This document shows, piece after piece, positions 45,045-55,126 of a stretch of DNA of 64,000 nucleotides. Source of the stretch: Acarospora socialis (taxonomy: Eukaryota; Ascomycota; Lecanoromycetes; Acarosporales; Acarosporaceae); NCBI GenBank assembly GCA_025617375.2, contig JAMYGW020000011.1, positions 1 to 64,000 on the forward strand. Reading direction: 5' to 3'. The translations under genes were made by a program, and so were the position numbers. Within the stretch, counting starts at the first letter, position 1, and each line of letters begins with the position of its first letter. The notes beneath the pieces were generated by a model, which had not been told where the DNA came from, searched no databases, and was given only the letters and a program-made list of their open reading frames with translations.

Positions 45045-47519
45045 TCACACGCGACGGGCCCTGGTCCTCGTAGGCCTCCGAAGGCCAGTCCACCTCCTGG
45101 CCAGCCGCACGTTGCGGCCGGCCTCCGTTGGCACGGCGCCAACGGACTCTTCCCACCCCGCCTCGTGCCAGCGGGCTCCCCCGGCCAACCGGGAAGCCCA
45201 CGGCACGCTCTTGCTCCGGAGAGCCCGGTCTCGCCGGCGCTCTCGCTCCTCAATGATGCTCGGAGCGTGCCGAGCCTGGTTGTCTGGGGTGAGGTGCTCG
45301 AAGATGAGCTCCAGCACCCCAAAAGGGACGGAGAGTAAGATCCGCGAGAGGGTAGCGGATCGCGGGTTTAGCATCTCGGCTTCTTCGGAAGGGTGGTCTC
45401 CGAAGTTGATGGAGCGGAGGCGAGGATGTGAGAAAGGCCTTGCCTCAGCAGTAGTGGGAAGCCGGTCGATGATCGGGAGAGATGGCGTCAAGGTTTGTAG
45501 TTGAAAGTCGGACGGGAAGTTTGTACCGATGTATTGACTTATGCCTCGGAGAAGTCCATCTGTCAGGTTCTCACAGGTGTTGTGTTGGTGTTTAGGTTCA
45601 TCTCTGCTGTGAGCGTGGTAAGGAATGCGGATAGCGCTGTTTTCCTTGTCGCTGTTTTGCGATGCTGTTGAATAAGTACTGCACTGGCGAGATGGTGCGT
45701 GAGAGGACGAGTGTGACGATGCAATATGAGGGATAGCAGGTTTCTCCATGCCTCGTCCTCCATTCATGGCAAAGATTGTTCCCCTCTCAAGAGTTTCCCA
45801 GCTGATTAGTTTGGAAGCAAGCTCGTCGCCTCTGCGCTTTACATCGGGCAACTGAAGGATGTCACCGGCAGCAGCATAGCCAATAGCGAACTCGAGACGG
45901 TCTGCCATGGTGTTGGATGATCGAGATTGGTCTAATGGCGTCGTTGAGGTTTCTCGGAGTGCGAAGTTGGGAGCGACAAGAGACTCATAGTCGAGAAGTG
46001 GTTCTCCATACAGATTTAGCAACGCCAACTCAAACGCATCCGGTCGAAGAAGGCTCCCAGTAAGTTCCAAATGCATTCGCTTGTGACCATTCGTATCTGT
46101 GCCCGCAAAGGACATCAAGCTAGCTAACAGTGGGCTTCTCATGATGAGGAGACGATGTAGATAGAAGCTCATAGGCTTAAAAGCGTTGTGAGAATGCGAC
46201 AGTCGTAAGGAGCAGTCAGCCAGTGCCTTACGATTGAACTGCGTTAGGAGGTAGTTTGAGACGTTCCCCAGTTCCTGCGTGTTAACTTGACCGTTCTGTT
46301 GAGCTGCACTGTGGACGCGTAGCTGAGCGTCGCTACCCGGGTGAGAATGTTGGACGCCTTCATCCGTCGCGATTATGCGAGGTTGAGACGCGTTCCGTTC
46401 TGGTGCCGCTATCACCCCACCGTGGGATACGCTTTCCGGGTGGTGTGCTGGATGTGATGCATTCAGGTCGACTGATTCCGAATTGCTGCCCGAGCCGTTG
46501 GATGAAGTGGAGAAGCTGGGACCATTCGATAGAGGTCCATGATGAGATGAGCTCACGAAAGGTGTTCCCGGCGGTGGTGTGTAAGGGAAGTGATTCTCCG
46601 GAGGAAAGAAGGACGGCATCCGATGGTGGTAGCCAGGCGGGACGGCGAAGGACTGCCTCGGAGGATCGTACATATTTGGCTGCGGGTGAGTGTAGTGTGT
46701 GAACGGACCGTGCCAGCTCGGATGAGGACCGTGAACGTGTTGAAAGTGAGGATTTGGAAAGTGCTGCGGCGGCTGAGCGGGGGCCCAGTTGGGGAAGAAT
46801 CGAGGAAGAAACGTCATGGTGGAGGGCGAAGGGGGTAGCACGGGCGAGGAGCCGGCAGATCCAGGAAAGCCACCGAAGACGATGTTGGCGCTACTCTCAT
46901 GAGAGTGAGGAGGGGTAATTTGGGCTATTCCAGGGGGCCCCAGTGGGAAGGTAGGCGATACCATGGAAGGATGGACGGGGAAGTGGTTTGCTGGGTAAAA
47001 CTGTGCCGGCATCGCGTAAGGAGCTTGCTCGAACGGTGGTCTACAGTTGATATCGTGGCCGACTGGAAGTCTTTGGTCTGATTTTGAATCGTAAGCTTTG
47101 TATGCTGGAAGAACGGAACACACATCGGTGGAAAGGTCTGTGTCAATAGGTGGGACGTGAAAGGTGGTGAACTCACAATCTGTCGCTATCTCTAGTGGGT
47201 TGAGGTTGACATTCCCAACGCTGTCCACCGTCCCTGAAGTGTCAACGCCTCTTCGTGCTTCGTGATGTCCATCCATAAACGACCCCGGCGTTGAGCCCTC
47301 AAGAACTGGCGGCTGCCCCACTTCCTGCTCGGTTGGCAGCTTGTTGCTGGACGCGGCATCCTTCGAAGAGTCATGGATTGTCAAGGGCTTGAGGACAGGT
47401 TGAATCTTGCGCTTGGTTTGGAGAGAACGAGGAATGACGGGCACAACTTGAACCACTGCTCGCGGTCTGGTGTTTGTTGTGTTGTGAGCAGCCCGTGGGG
47501 CCTCCACAAGGGTGGCCAT
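45045..47519 (-). CDS. BTB/POZ-like domain protein with long disordered N-terminus
   Basis: One exon, 824 residues, ATG at 47519. Residues 1-420 are disordered and rich in Pro, His, Ser and Gln (HFQHVHGPHPSWHGPF type). Residues about 430-560 look like a divergent BTB/POZ fold: ALADCSLRLSHS, then FYLHRLLIMRSPLLASLMSF, then DAFELALLNLYGEPLLDYE. A C-terminal block from about 715 (LRSINFGDHPSEE, SKSVPWASRLAGGARWHEA) is highly charged and probably conserved. BTB domains usually mediate dimerisation or Cul3 binding; no partner can be inferred. The 3' 300 bp are GC-richer than the rest, and the last 30 residues are Arg-rich. I know similar uncharacterised proteins in filamentous ascomycetes but no named orthologue. 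Confidence 0.82.
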   Translation of the reverse strand: MATLVEAPRAAHNTTNTRPRAVVQVVPVIPRSLQTKRKIQPVLKPLTIHDSSKDAASSNKLPTEQEVGQPPVLEGSTPGSFMDGHHEARRGVDTSGTVDSVGNVNLNPLEIATDCEFTTFHVPPIDTDLSTDVCSVLPAYKAYDSKSDQRLPVGHDINCRPPFEQAPYAMPAQFYPANHFPVHPSMVSPTFPLGPPGIAQITPPHSHESSANIVFGGFPGSAGSSPVLPPSPSTMTFLPRFFPNWAPAQPPQHFPNPHFQHVHGPHPSWHGPFTHYTHPQPNMYDPPRQSFAVPPGYHHRMPSFFPPENHFPYTPPPGTPFVSSSHHGPLSNGPSFSTSSNGSGSNSESVDLNASHPAHHPESVSHGGVIAAPERNASQPRIIATDEGVQHSHPGSDAQLRVHSAAQQNGQVNTQELGNVSNYLLTQFNRKALADCSLRLSHSHNAFKPMSFYLHRLLIMRSPLLASLMSFAGTDTNGHKRMHLELTGSLLRPDAFELALLNLYGEPLLDYESLVAPNFALRETSTTPLDQSRSSNTMADRLEFAIGYAAAGDILQLPDVKRRGDELASKLISWETLERGTIFAMNGGRGMEKPAIPHIASSHSSSHAPSRQCSTYSTASQNSDKENSAIRIPYHAHSRDEPKHQHNTCENLTDGLLRGISQYIGTNFPSDFQLQTLTPSLPIIDRLPTTAEARPFSHPRLRSINFGDHPSEEAEMLNPRSATLSRILLSVPFGVLELIFEHLTPDNQARHAPSIIEERERRRDRALRSKSVPWASRLAGGARWHEAGWEESVGAVPTEAGRNVRLARRWTGLRRPTRTRARRV

Positions 47520-48655
47520 GCTCAGTTGACAGTGCTCGGTTTACTTGAATCGTGATAATGAAGTCTGAAGTCCGCTGGAAGTCAATTGAGTGCAAGGTTA
47601 TCAGAAGTCTGGGTTGGCGAAGAAGTGAAGTGTGTGGTTTGTTTATAGAAGTTGAAACGCGCGGATCAGCAAAAACTTCGAATTATTCACCGCTTCCGAG
47701 AAGGTTCAGGTAAGCTAACCTAAACCCCGCATGCGGAAGGAACCACCCAGTTCCAACAACATCCCCATCGGGGATAGCGCTTCTAAATGATCGCCCTTTC
47801 CTAAACCATAGGGCTGACACCTTGATAACTTACCTTATTGACAGAAATTATGAGTCACCACTGGCCATCTCCAGAGCAACCTCTGATGAAGTCTGCCAAA
47901 TGACAGGTTGCTTTCCGAGTAAGGTAGGCAGGAGTTGCCTCACTAAGGTGATAGTAGCGGAAGACATGCCCGAGGTATCATCATGGCATTGAGTAACATG
48001 CTTACCTTATGCTGGTGCAACTCCACAGCAAGCTACTTCGTACGTTTCGTACTTAGGTAGGAAGCTGCCAGAAGTATCACATGATTGAAGAAACACCCTA
48101 CCTTGTGTTAATCATTACTCTGTACATACCTATACCGCAGGCTTGGACAATTGTCCTTGTTACAAATCGGCATTACTTCGAAGTGGGTTTGCATAGGATG
48201 TTGAGTGTATATGCTACGATTGGGTCACAGCGGACACTTAGGTGCGGGTGGGATCTCCCAATGCCAATTTCTTGCGTACAGAACGGAGGAACAATACCAG
48301 TGCTTGAGGTAGCTGGTGCTTCTGATTCTATCTACCCAAACGATCGCTGTGCAGTTTTGTATTGATACATTAAATGTCTTCTTGTATGCCCGCCCAGAGC
48401 CAGCTGTGCGGTATCCGGCTATGCCGCCCAAAACCGTGTGTATCGAGAAAGGTGGTAGGGGAGAAGGTTTAGATAACGCCCCGATTGACCCAACTTTTGT
48501 AATACATGATTGGGCATAATGTTATACAGCTCTGAACTCCGATGGCTTCTGCTTTGCACAGGCATGTGTAGGAAATAGGTACAATGAATGTGGGAACGCG
48601 TCAGAAGCCGGAATGAGGAATCGTCTGGCTCGTGCTCGACGAGACAGTACGGTGC
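47520..48655. other. Intergenic, 1.1 kb with recurring AAGGTA/TACCTT motifs
   Basis: Promoter side of the BTB-like gene and 3' flank of the next. TACCTTA-type motifs at 47831, 48004 and 48100 and AAGGTAGG-type motifs at 47921 and 48053 recur on both strands. TACTTCGTAC is at 48034-48043. No gene supported. Confidence 0.55.
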
Positions 48656-51600
48656 TCAGAACATGCCACCATTGGTGCGAGAGCTCTGGGGGAGAGCGGG
48701 CGGAGGAGACATCGAGGCCTGCTGCCGAGCGCGGACGCCAAGGTTGCCACCCTCGCTGGAGGATTTGCGGAGCCGTTGGCGAACGTGTGGACGTGCATCG
48801 CCGTTTCGATTAGAGCCGGCATTGCGGCCTTGCTCGGAAGGAGCCCCCATTGGAGATGTAGGTGAGTTCTCGCCTCTCCCAAACACGGTCGCGATGGTTT
48901 GCTGCGCCGTCTTCCTACGCGGGTTGATAGGTGGAAGAGGAGGCACGAAGCCTCTAACTGGCCCTTCACCTCTGGGACCTAAGCGTTCGTTGGTCGGAAG
49001 ATTCCTGGTGTTGACTGAGGAGGTACCGGACAGGAAGGTAGGGTCAGAAATGTCTGACTTGTTGACGGATTTCTTGCGATTGTTCGGAATACGCCCGGAA
49101 GTCTGGAATCCAGTTTCGGGAATCATAGCTGAGGACATGGTTACCGGCATGGTGGGTGAGTTGTCGTCAATTGTAGGTCTGCGGTTGGATCCGTTGTACG
49201 TTCCAGGATACGGCCTCTGGTCGAATCCAGTAGTGGGGTGGCTGTGTGTCTGAGATGAAAGTGGCGATTTGGTGCCAACAGAGTCTGTCGCAGCAACATC
49301 ACTTCTGCTCATAACGTTGCCAGACACGGTTGAAGGTGACCTTGTCCTTGTGCATCGATCGTCTAGAGCATCAGGCGAACGCCTTTGAGGGCCGGAGGGG
49401 TTATGAAAGCGTGACGCTTCGCCATATGGTGCATTCACAATACCCCGTGCACCAACAGCATTGCTTGCGTGGACATTGACATGGTTCCTCCCGTCGGCAC
49501 GGTGTGGCCGTTGTACAAGACTTACCGAGCCGAGCTGATCCTGACTTGTGCTCACAGAAGGTGGCGAATGACCCCGGTGTGCTGGACCTTTGTAGCCTTC
49601 ATCACTGGCTTGACGCTGTCGGAAGCCTTGCGTCGGTTGCGCTCCATTCTGGTACTGAGTTCGGCCATTTGATGGAGGTGAACGCCCCGTGGGTCCCATA
49701 CCAGCGTCTCGAAGTATCCTTTGCTCGTCCTTTTCCCAACGATCGTGCCGAGACGGATGAGGAGACCCGCCGCTTCCATTGATACCCAGCATTTTCATAG
49801 CTTTGAACGAAGGATCCTGTCGACCTGCCAGGGATCCTTTGGTTGGTCTGGACTTCAAAGGTCCGAATGCGTTAGCATATTTGGTAGGACTATGGCTTGC
49901 GGGTCCCCTGCCAGGCATCGGGCTTCCAGACCGACTCTCGTCCTCAGCAAAGCTCTTGAGATTCTCTTGAACTATCTTCCTCCTATTTGAGAGCTCAGCT
50001 GCAAAATCTTGTCTTTCCTTCTCGGTCTCCGTGCTTTCGGTCCTCTGATGCTGAGACTCATAAAGTCCTTGCCAAGATTGTTCAGGCTCACTCTCCTGCT
50101 GTGTTCGTGCTTCTAGATGCGGTGATGGTCCTTCACTCACAGCATGTTGCACCCTAAGGCGCTCCTGATCTCTGAGAGCTGCCGCCTGATCAAGGATCTG
50201 CTTGGCTCGGAGAGACCAAGGCGGGGCAACCACAGTTTCATGCTGGGCTGGAATTAGATTTGAGTCACCAGACGGATCCTTAACATGATTGTCTAGTTCC
50301 CAGGCATATTTTCGAGTGTACGAACTGAGATCAGGCCCATCGGAAGTATCGCCATTGAATTGATCCACGCCCCATGCCGGGTCTTCAGTATTCCCAAACA
50401 ATTCCGCTGGGACCGAAGTGCTAGCTGCTGGCTCCGAACTTGACTGTCCGGGAGCGGGCCGTGGGCCTGAAGCTGGAGAAGGAGGCGGATATATCGATGA
50501 CTGACTACTGTCATTTCGTAGATGCGCACGGACAAGACCGCTAAGACCGGATGCGGGGCCAAGTGTGGGAGAATCGGCATCAATGATGTCGGACAAGGCC
50601 TTGCCGGGCAAGGACTCATTTCGCACATGGGTTCGGCTGGCGGTCCTGGATCCAGCCGGTGAATCCTTTTCCATAAAGTCCTTGTACAACCGCTGCGGCG
50701 AATACGGAATGTATTCTGAATGCTGATTAGCGTCATCTTCGGGCTGGCTAAGTTGAGACTTCTGATCATTTTCGAAACGACGTTGCGGCTGAGAATCAAT
50801 GACTGAGTGCTCCTCTTCAGTTTCGCTTCCAGACTCAGATTTCTCATCGCTATCACTCGACTGCGCGAAGAAAGTTCCATTTGTTGTAGGCTCCAATTCC
50901 ACGGTCGGATTGTCGTTAGGAGCCGGGACTGTCTCTAAATGGTGAGATATGGTTGGGGATGATAGAGGCTGGTCATGTGGTGTACTCGACGCCACTGACC
51001 GAGCTTGAGAGCTGGCATCGGATCCGTCCCGTCTTCTTTGAATGTTATGCCGGTCAGCCTCCTTTGCCGCTGATGATAAGATGCGCTCAATAGGTGACCT
51101 ATCTCGTGCTTGCTGCAGTTGAAACTGCCTTTGGCTGTATTGTTGTTCATCGTATGGCATACTCGGCTTGTTGAACGCTCCCAGAGCTGTCGCTTTACCA
51201 CGGTCGTTAGGCTGCACGGCAGACGAAAAAACAGACCCATCGTCATCATCAGTGCTTTTCGGTCTATGTGGGGTTGGGAAGGGATCCACAGATGGGTTGA
51301 CTGGCCCGTTGTCCACGGTTCCGAAAGAGGGTCTGGCTGGACTTGCAGTAACGGAGGGTGGAGTTGGGCTCACTTCACGATTCCCCGGAAGAGCATACGG
51401 TGAGCCAGTGCGCTGATACTGATCCCTAAGGTTAAAAGCGCTTTGAGACTGTACAAGGTGCTGCGGCGCCACCGCAGCCGGCTGACGCTGCTGGAGTGAG
51501 TCGAGCCTGTGTAAAGCAGAGCTTTGCTGGTCGTGCATCTGCTGATCAAGACCTTGCCCGTAAAGCCTACGTGACTTGGCGGTTGCCCGCTCCGGTCCGG

Positions 51601-52555
51601 CAAGAGCGGCTGAGTTAGCTGGTGAGTTTTGGGATAGTGGAGGGCTCGAGGTGCTATTTCCATATGCTCCAGGTAAAGACACCGTGCTCTGAGACGTGAT
51701 GGACGTTGCGGCTGTTGACGTACGTATGTTCGAAGGCCCTGACGCTGTAGATGATGACGTTTCCCGGCTCCTATTGTATCCTGCTGGCGATGGGGAAGCG
51801 GGACGATCATCCGTCTGAGCATCATCTTCCTCCTCTCGACCAAGATCCCTCTTTACCGGTCGACCATACTCTTCACATTCCTTCTCCCACAGCTTTTGAA
51901 AGGCAGCCGTGCTGACATCGTCTCCGTACAGAGCCCGGCCTCCCATCCTTCGGCCGGAGCCTTGATCTGCGTCCACCGAGGCTGAGCCCACGTTTTTGGC
52001 TAAAGCCGAGCCTCCGACTGGTATCTTATAGATTTTCTGGCGCCCGCCGAAGAGATTGTTGCCTTCTCGGTGTTTCGGTCGGCCCATAACGCTTCCGCTA
52101 TGTGAAGAATCATCGTCGGTACCGTAGCCCTCGCTGGAGTGATACGAGTCAGCCCTTTCGAATGCAAAAGGTCTTCGGATCGAATCGAGCGGCGCACTCT
52201 CAGCAATATCCGAAAGTCCAGGGTGACTGAAGACGTTCAGCCGCGAAGCTCGCTTCGGGAACAAGACGCTGTCATCGTTGGCCTTGCCGATCTTCGACGT
52301 CGGGTCGTCCTGTTCTCTCAACATGCTGAACCTGGCCGAGAGGTTTGGCATCAATAGACTGGTCCGAAAGTTGTCAGATGATGGCAGCGCAGTCGATAGG
52401 TCAACCTCAGGCTTGGGCTCCGGCTGAGCCTTCTTCCCCCTCCTGATTGATTTGGACGACAATGACGGGAAGGAATTGCCATCCGGATCACTCAGCGAGC
52501 GTCCACCTCCTTCCACGGTATTTTTGGCCCTTTTCTTGGTGCGAAAGCGATTCAT
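48656..52555 (-). CDS. Large disordered protein of unknown function (1299 residues)
   Basis: One exon, ATG at 52555. The N-terminus is strongly basic (MNRFRTKKRAKN). The rest is almost wholly low-complexity and polar, rich in Ser, Pro, Gln, Arg and Asp, with no TM or signal peptide and no enzyme motif. Better ordered patches include ARFSMLREQDDPTSKIG near 70, AFQKLWEKECEEYGRP near 215, SLRAKQILDQAAALRDQERL near 780 and DPSFKAMKMLGING near 910. These short helical segments in a disordered chain suggest a scaffold or regulatory protein. I believe similar long proteins occur across Pezizomycotina but can name no function. Codon use and composition match the neighbours. The lack of introns over 3.9 kb is unusual next to its neighbours. 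Confidence 0.85.
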   Translation of the reverse strand: MNRFRTKKRAKNTVEGGGRSLSDPDGNSFPSLSSKSIRRGKKAQPEPKPEVDLSTALPSSDNFRTSLLMPNLSARFSMLREQDDPTSKIGKANDDSVLFPKRASRLNVFSHPGLSDIAESAPLDSIRRPFAFERADSYHSSEGYGTDDDSSHSGSVMGRPKHREGNNLFGGRQKIYKIPVGGSALAKNVGSASVDADQGSGRRMGGRALYGDDVSTAAFQKLWEKECEEYGRPVKRDLGREEEDDAQTDDRPASPSPAGYNRSRETSSSTASGPSNIRTSTAATSITSQSTVSLPGAYGNSTSSPPLSQNSPANSAALAGPERATAKSRRLYGQGLDQQMHDQQSSALHRLDSLQQRQPAAVAPQHLVQSQSAFNLRDQYQRTGSPYALPGNREVSPTPPSVTASPARPSFGTVDNGPVNPSVDPFPTPHRPKSTDDDDGSVFSSAVQPNDRGKATALGAFNKPSMPYDEQQYSQRQFQLQQARDRSPIERILSSAAKEADRHNIQRRRDGSDASSQARSVASSTPHDQPLSSPTISHHLETVPAPNDNPTVELEPTTNGTFFAQSSDSDEKSESGSETEEEHSVIDSQPQRRFENDQKSQLSQPEDDANQHSEYIPYSPQRLYKDFMEKDSPAGSRTASRTHVRNESLPGKALSDIIDADSPTLGPASGLSGLVRAHLRNDSSQSSIYPPPSPASGPRPAPGQSSSEPAASTSVPAELFGNTEDPAWGVDQFNGDTSDGPDLSSYTRKYAWELDNHVKDPSGDSNLIPAQHETVVAPPWSLRAKQILDQAAALRDQERLRVQHAVSEGPSPHLEARTQQESEPEQSWQGLYESQHQRTESTETEKERQDFAAELSNRRKIVQENLKSFAEDESRSGSPMPGRGPASHSPTKYANAFGPLKSRPTKGSLAGRQDPSFKAMKMLGINGSGGSPHPSRHDRWEKDEQRILRDAGMGPTGRSPPSNGRTQYQNGAQPTQGFRQRQASDEGYKGPAHRGHSPPSVSTSQDQLGSVSLVQRPHRADGRNHVNVHASNAVGARGIVNAPYGEASRFHNPSGPQRRSPDALDDRCTRTRSPSTVSGNVMSRSDVAATDSVGTKSPLSSQTHSHPTTGFDQRPYPGTYNGSNRRPTIDDNSPTMPVTMSSAMIPETGFQTSGRIPNNRKKSVNKSDISDPTFLSGTSSVNTRNLPTNERLGPRGEGPVRGFVPPLPPINPRRKTAQQTIATVFGRGENSPTSPMGAPSEQGRNAGSNRNGDARPHVRQRLRKSSSEGGNLGVRARQQASMSPPPALPQSSRTNGGMF

Positions 52556-55126
52556 CTTGTACGCTTGTGACGTTGGTCCGTACAGTGAGGTAAAAGTAAA
52601 CCGTATTTATGAGCTCGAGCGTCAAGCGAGCATTCAGCGTGCTTCGAGTAGAAAGAAACCGCAACAGATAAAAGACTAGAATTGTATTTGGTTTAGTGCA
52701 AGATGTGGTCGAGGTTCAACGTCGATAATCACTCTAAACCGAGTCGATTGAGTCTATGGCAGCAAGAAGCAGACTTCGTCAGCATGGGACCGTCACGGTA
52801 TTTCGGAATGGTTGTTGATAATAAAGTGAGAGCGGCCTTGTTGAGTTGGAAAGTGACTTACCTGTAATCAAGCCTCCTATAGATCTGAAGATGGCCCAGG
52901 GCCGCACAAGCACAGTGATCACGACGAAGGTATATCGTAGACCAGTACGAAACGGTGAATATTTGCCTGCTGTAAAATGAAAGAGTGGATTCTTGTTTGA
53001 TTGCAATATTCGAATCGGTAGGGACTGTGGTGTATGATCTCCCTCTCATACAAACATTGACTCAAGACGCAGACTTTTGCGAAATTGCCCTCCTGACCTC
53101 ATCCGGTATTCCCACTCCACAATGGACCAGCAACTCTTGATTATACCCAAGGGTCAAGTATAAGGTGCCGTGGAAGGTACGTAAGCGGAAGAAGAGTTCA
53201 CCGACGCGGTTCTCACGGTCGAAAGGTGAAAAAGAGCGCAAGAGAAATCGTTTGGATTATGCCAGTCCGTTATCTGTCACTTGCGGTAAGGAGTGTGCGA
53301 TGACAGGAGAGTGGAACGGAGAAGAATGAGGGCGATCGGTCGACGATCGACTACAGGCAAGATGCTGCCACGCGAGGTACCAGGAGGACGGTGCTTGGAA
53401 GGGAGGGCACAGGCCAGGAGCGGAGTGCCTCCGCCGGTAAGGCCGACTAGAAGAAATTAAAGGCGAGAGCAGTGGCGGTAGTGACTGTGAGTCTCAGCTG
53501 GGTGGAGTTTGACGGTCAGTTGTAGGGAACGGTCTGGCGTCGGGGGATCAGGGAAATACCTTTAGTTCGTGACAGAGGACCTTAGTAGGTCACCAAAGTC
53601 GGGGCTGGGGTGGGATATAGGGGTTGAAAACGGGTGTTGACTGGGGCAAGGTACTTGTGTATCGGTGTATTTCTGGCACGAGAACGGAGTACCCTTCCCG
53701 TCGAGAGTCTCTTCGCGGTGGAGTAGCGTGGCTCTACGGAAGCCTCGGGTCTGATTGATTAGGTAGATTAAGGTCGCTATTTGCTGGGTTGCGTGCGAAA
53801 TTGACTTTCTCTAGTCAAGGCCCGAGTACCGGTGTACTATTGGGAGAGTTCTGGTTTTGGACTCGGCAGAGACAGTGGAAGGAGGGATAGAGATAGAGAG
53901 CGAGGGGAAAGCAAACAACCAGTCAGTAGTAGTTCGAGAGAGTGAGATGAAGAGAATGGAAGCTTGGATCTATTGACAGTACACGGTACTCATGTGCCCT
54001 CAGCTGACAAACCATGAAGCTAATCTAATCGTCAGGAAGAAATGAAACGTGTATGTGTAAGATGATGAAGAAAGGGCTGCAGGTTAATATTATTATTGCA
54101 GTCTCTCATCAGCAGACGGTTCTCACACTTTACCAACCCATACCATACTGTACGAGTACCGTACAGGCGAAGCTCCTCCCTAAGGTATCTACCATACCTG
54201 AGGTCTCCCAATGAATAATAGTGGTCATCTCTCCTCTGTCTGTCAGTCATTCCAATCTCCCTGAAGAAAAGGGGTCATTTAAACGTTAAGATACGAGTGC
54301 CGACATGAAGGGTACCTTCACTACCTTAGAGTTCAGTCGATCAGGGGCACTAGGTAGGCACATCGATCTGTCCGATTGGCTCCAAGCTCGCCTTCACACG
54401 TGTGGCGGCCGCCACAGAAGTGGCGCCGTTAATCCCATCTCATCTCCTGGCCCAATCGCTATGGATTTATGCATGTGACATTGGCAATTAGTGTTTCAGG
54501 GGCCGTTTGCTTTATTTATTGGTCGTTGCCCCGAAAACACGGGAGTAGGGGCAGGGTTATGTCGATTCTGAACCTGAACGACGACGAGTAATCAGTAATG
54601 TTTGTGTTCTGGACTTTGCTCGATCGTTTTTCTTCTGACGTGGTTGAGTAACATGACCGATTTGTTTGGAATCCTCCAGGCATGCAAGTCTCCTTCCGGC
54701 TATTCCTTACCATGAGCGCTGTCTGAGATCACCTTATGCACGTAGCCGCTACTCTACAATGCAGCCGTTTGCAGTCAGTTGAAACTTAGATCTCATAAGC
54801 GAAAGTGACACGCTAGCCCTAACTAGACGGACATTAGACGTCTGAGCGCAGTCATGCTAGATTTCGAGTCATGAGTTTTGAGATTTTCTCCTGAGGGGCT
54901 TCCCCGCTCTCGACGCTGGAACTAGTTGTACGCATAGGAGAGCCCTGAGATCCTCTATCTAATCGACTCGGATGCAGCAACTTGCGCCAATTGAAGTACC
55001 TTATCTCTGCCTGGGTACCTACTGAAAACACCATGCGACGCATATTCGGTATGTACGAAGGTGAAGAAACGAGTGTCCTTTCATTCTACCGTCTCGGTTG
55101 CGGACAGACATCCTCTCATCCTCATT
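52556..55126. other. Intergenic, 2.6 kb, probable long 5' region of the disordered protein gene
   Basis: The largest gene-free interval among the right-hand genes. No ORF over 75 codons here looks real. It contains ACGGAGTA (53684), TAAGGTA, TACCTT and TAGGTAGG motifs (54181, 54312, 54351) and GTACGAAG (55053-55060). Several GTAAG-type donors and pyrimidine-rich acceptors occur at about 52850-53450, so 5' UTR introns are possible. Transcript data would be needed to place them. Confidence 0.5.

Noticed and set aside
44893-45504. 203-codon + strand ORF rich in Arg, Pro and Ala
   Set aside because: It is the antisense shadow of the GC-rich 3' end of the BTB-like gene.
48588-49253. 221-codon + strand ORF
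   Set aside because: It is the antisense shadow of the 1299-residue gene; composition and frame follow that gene.
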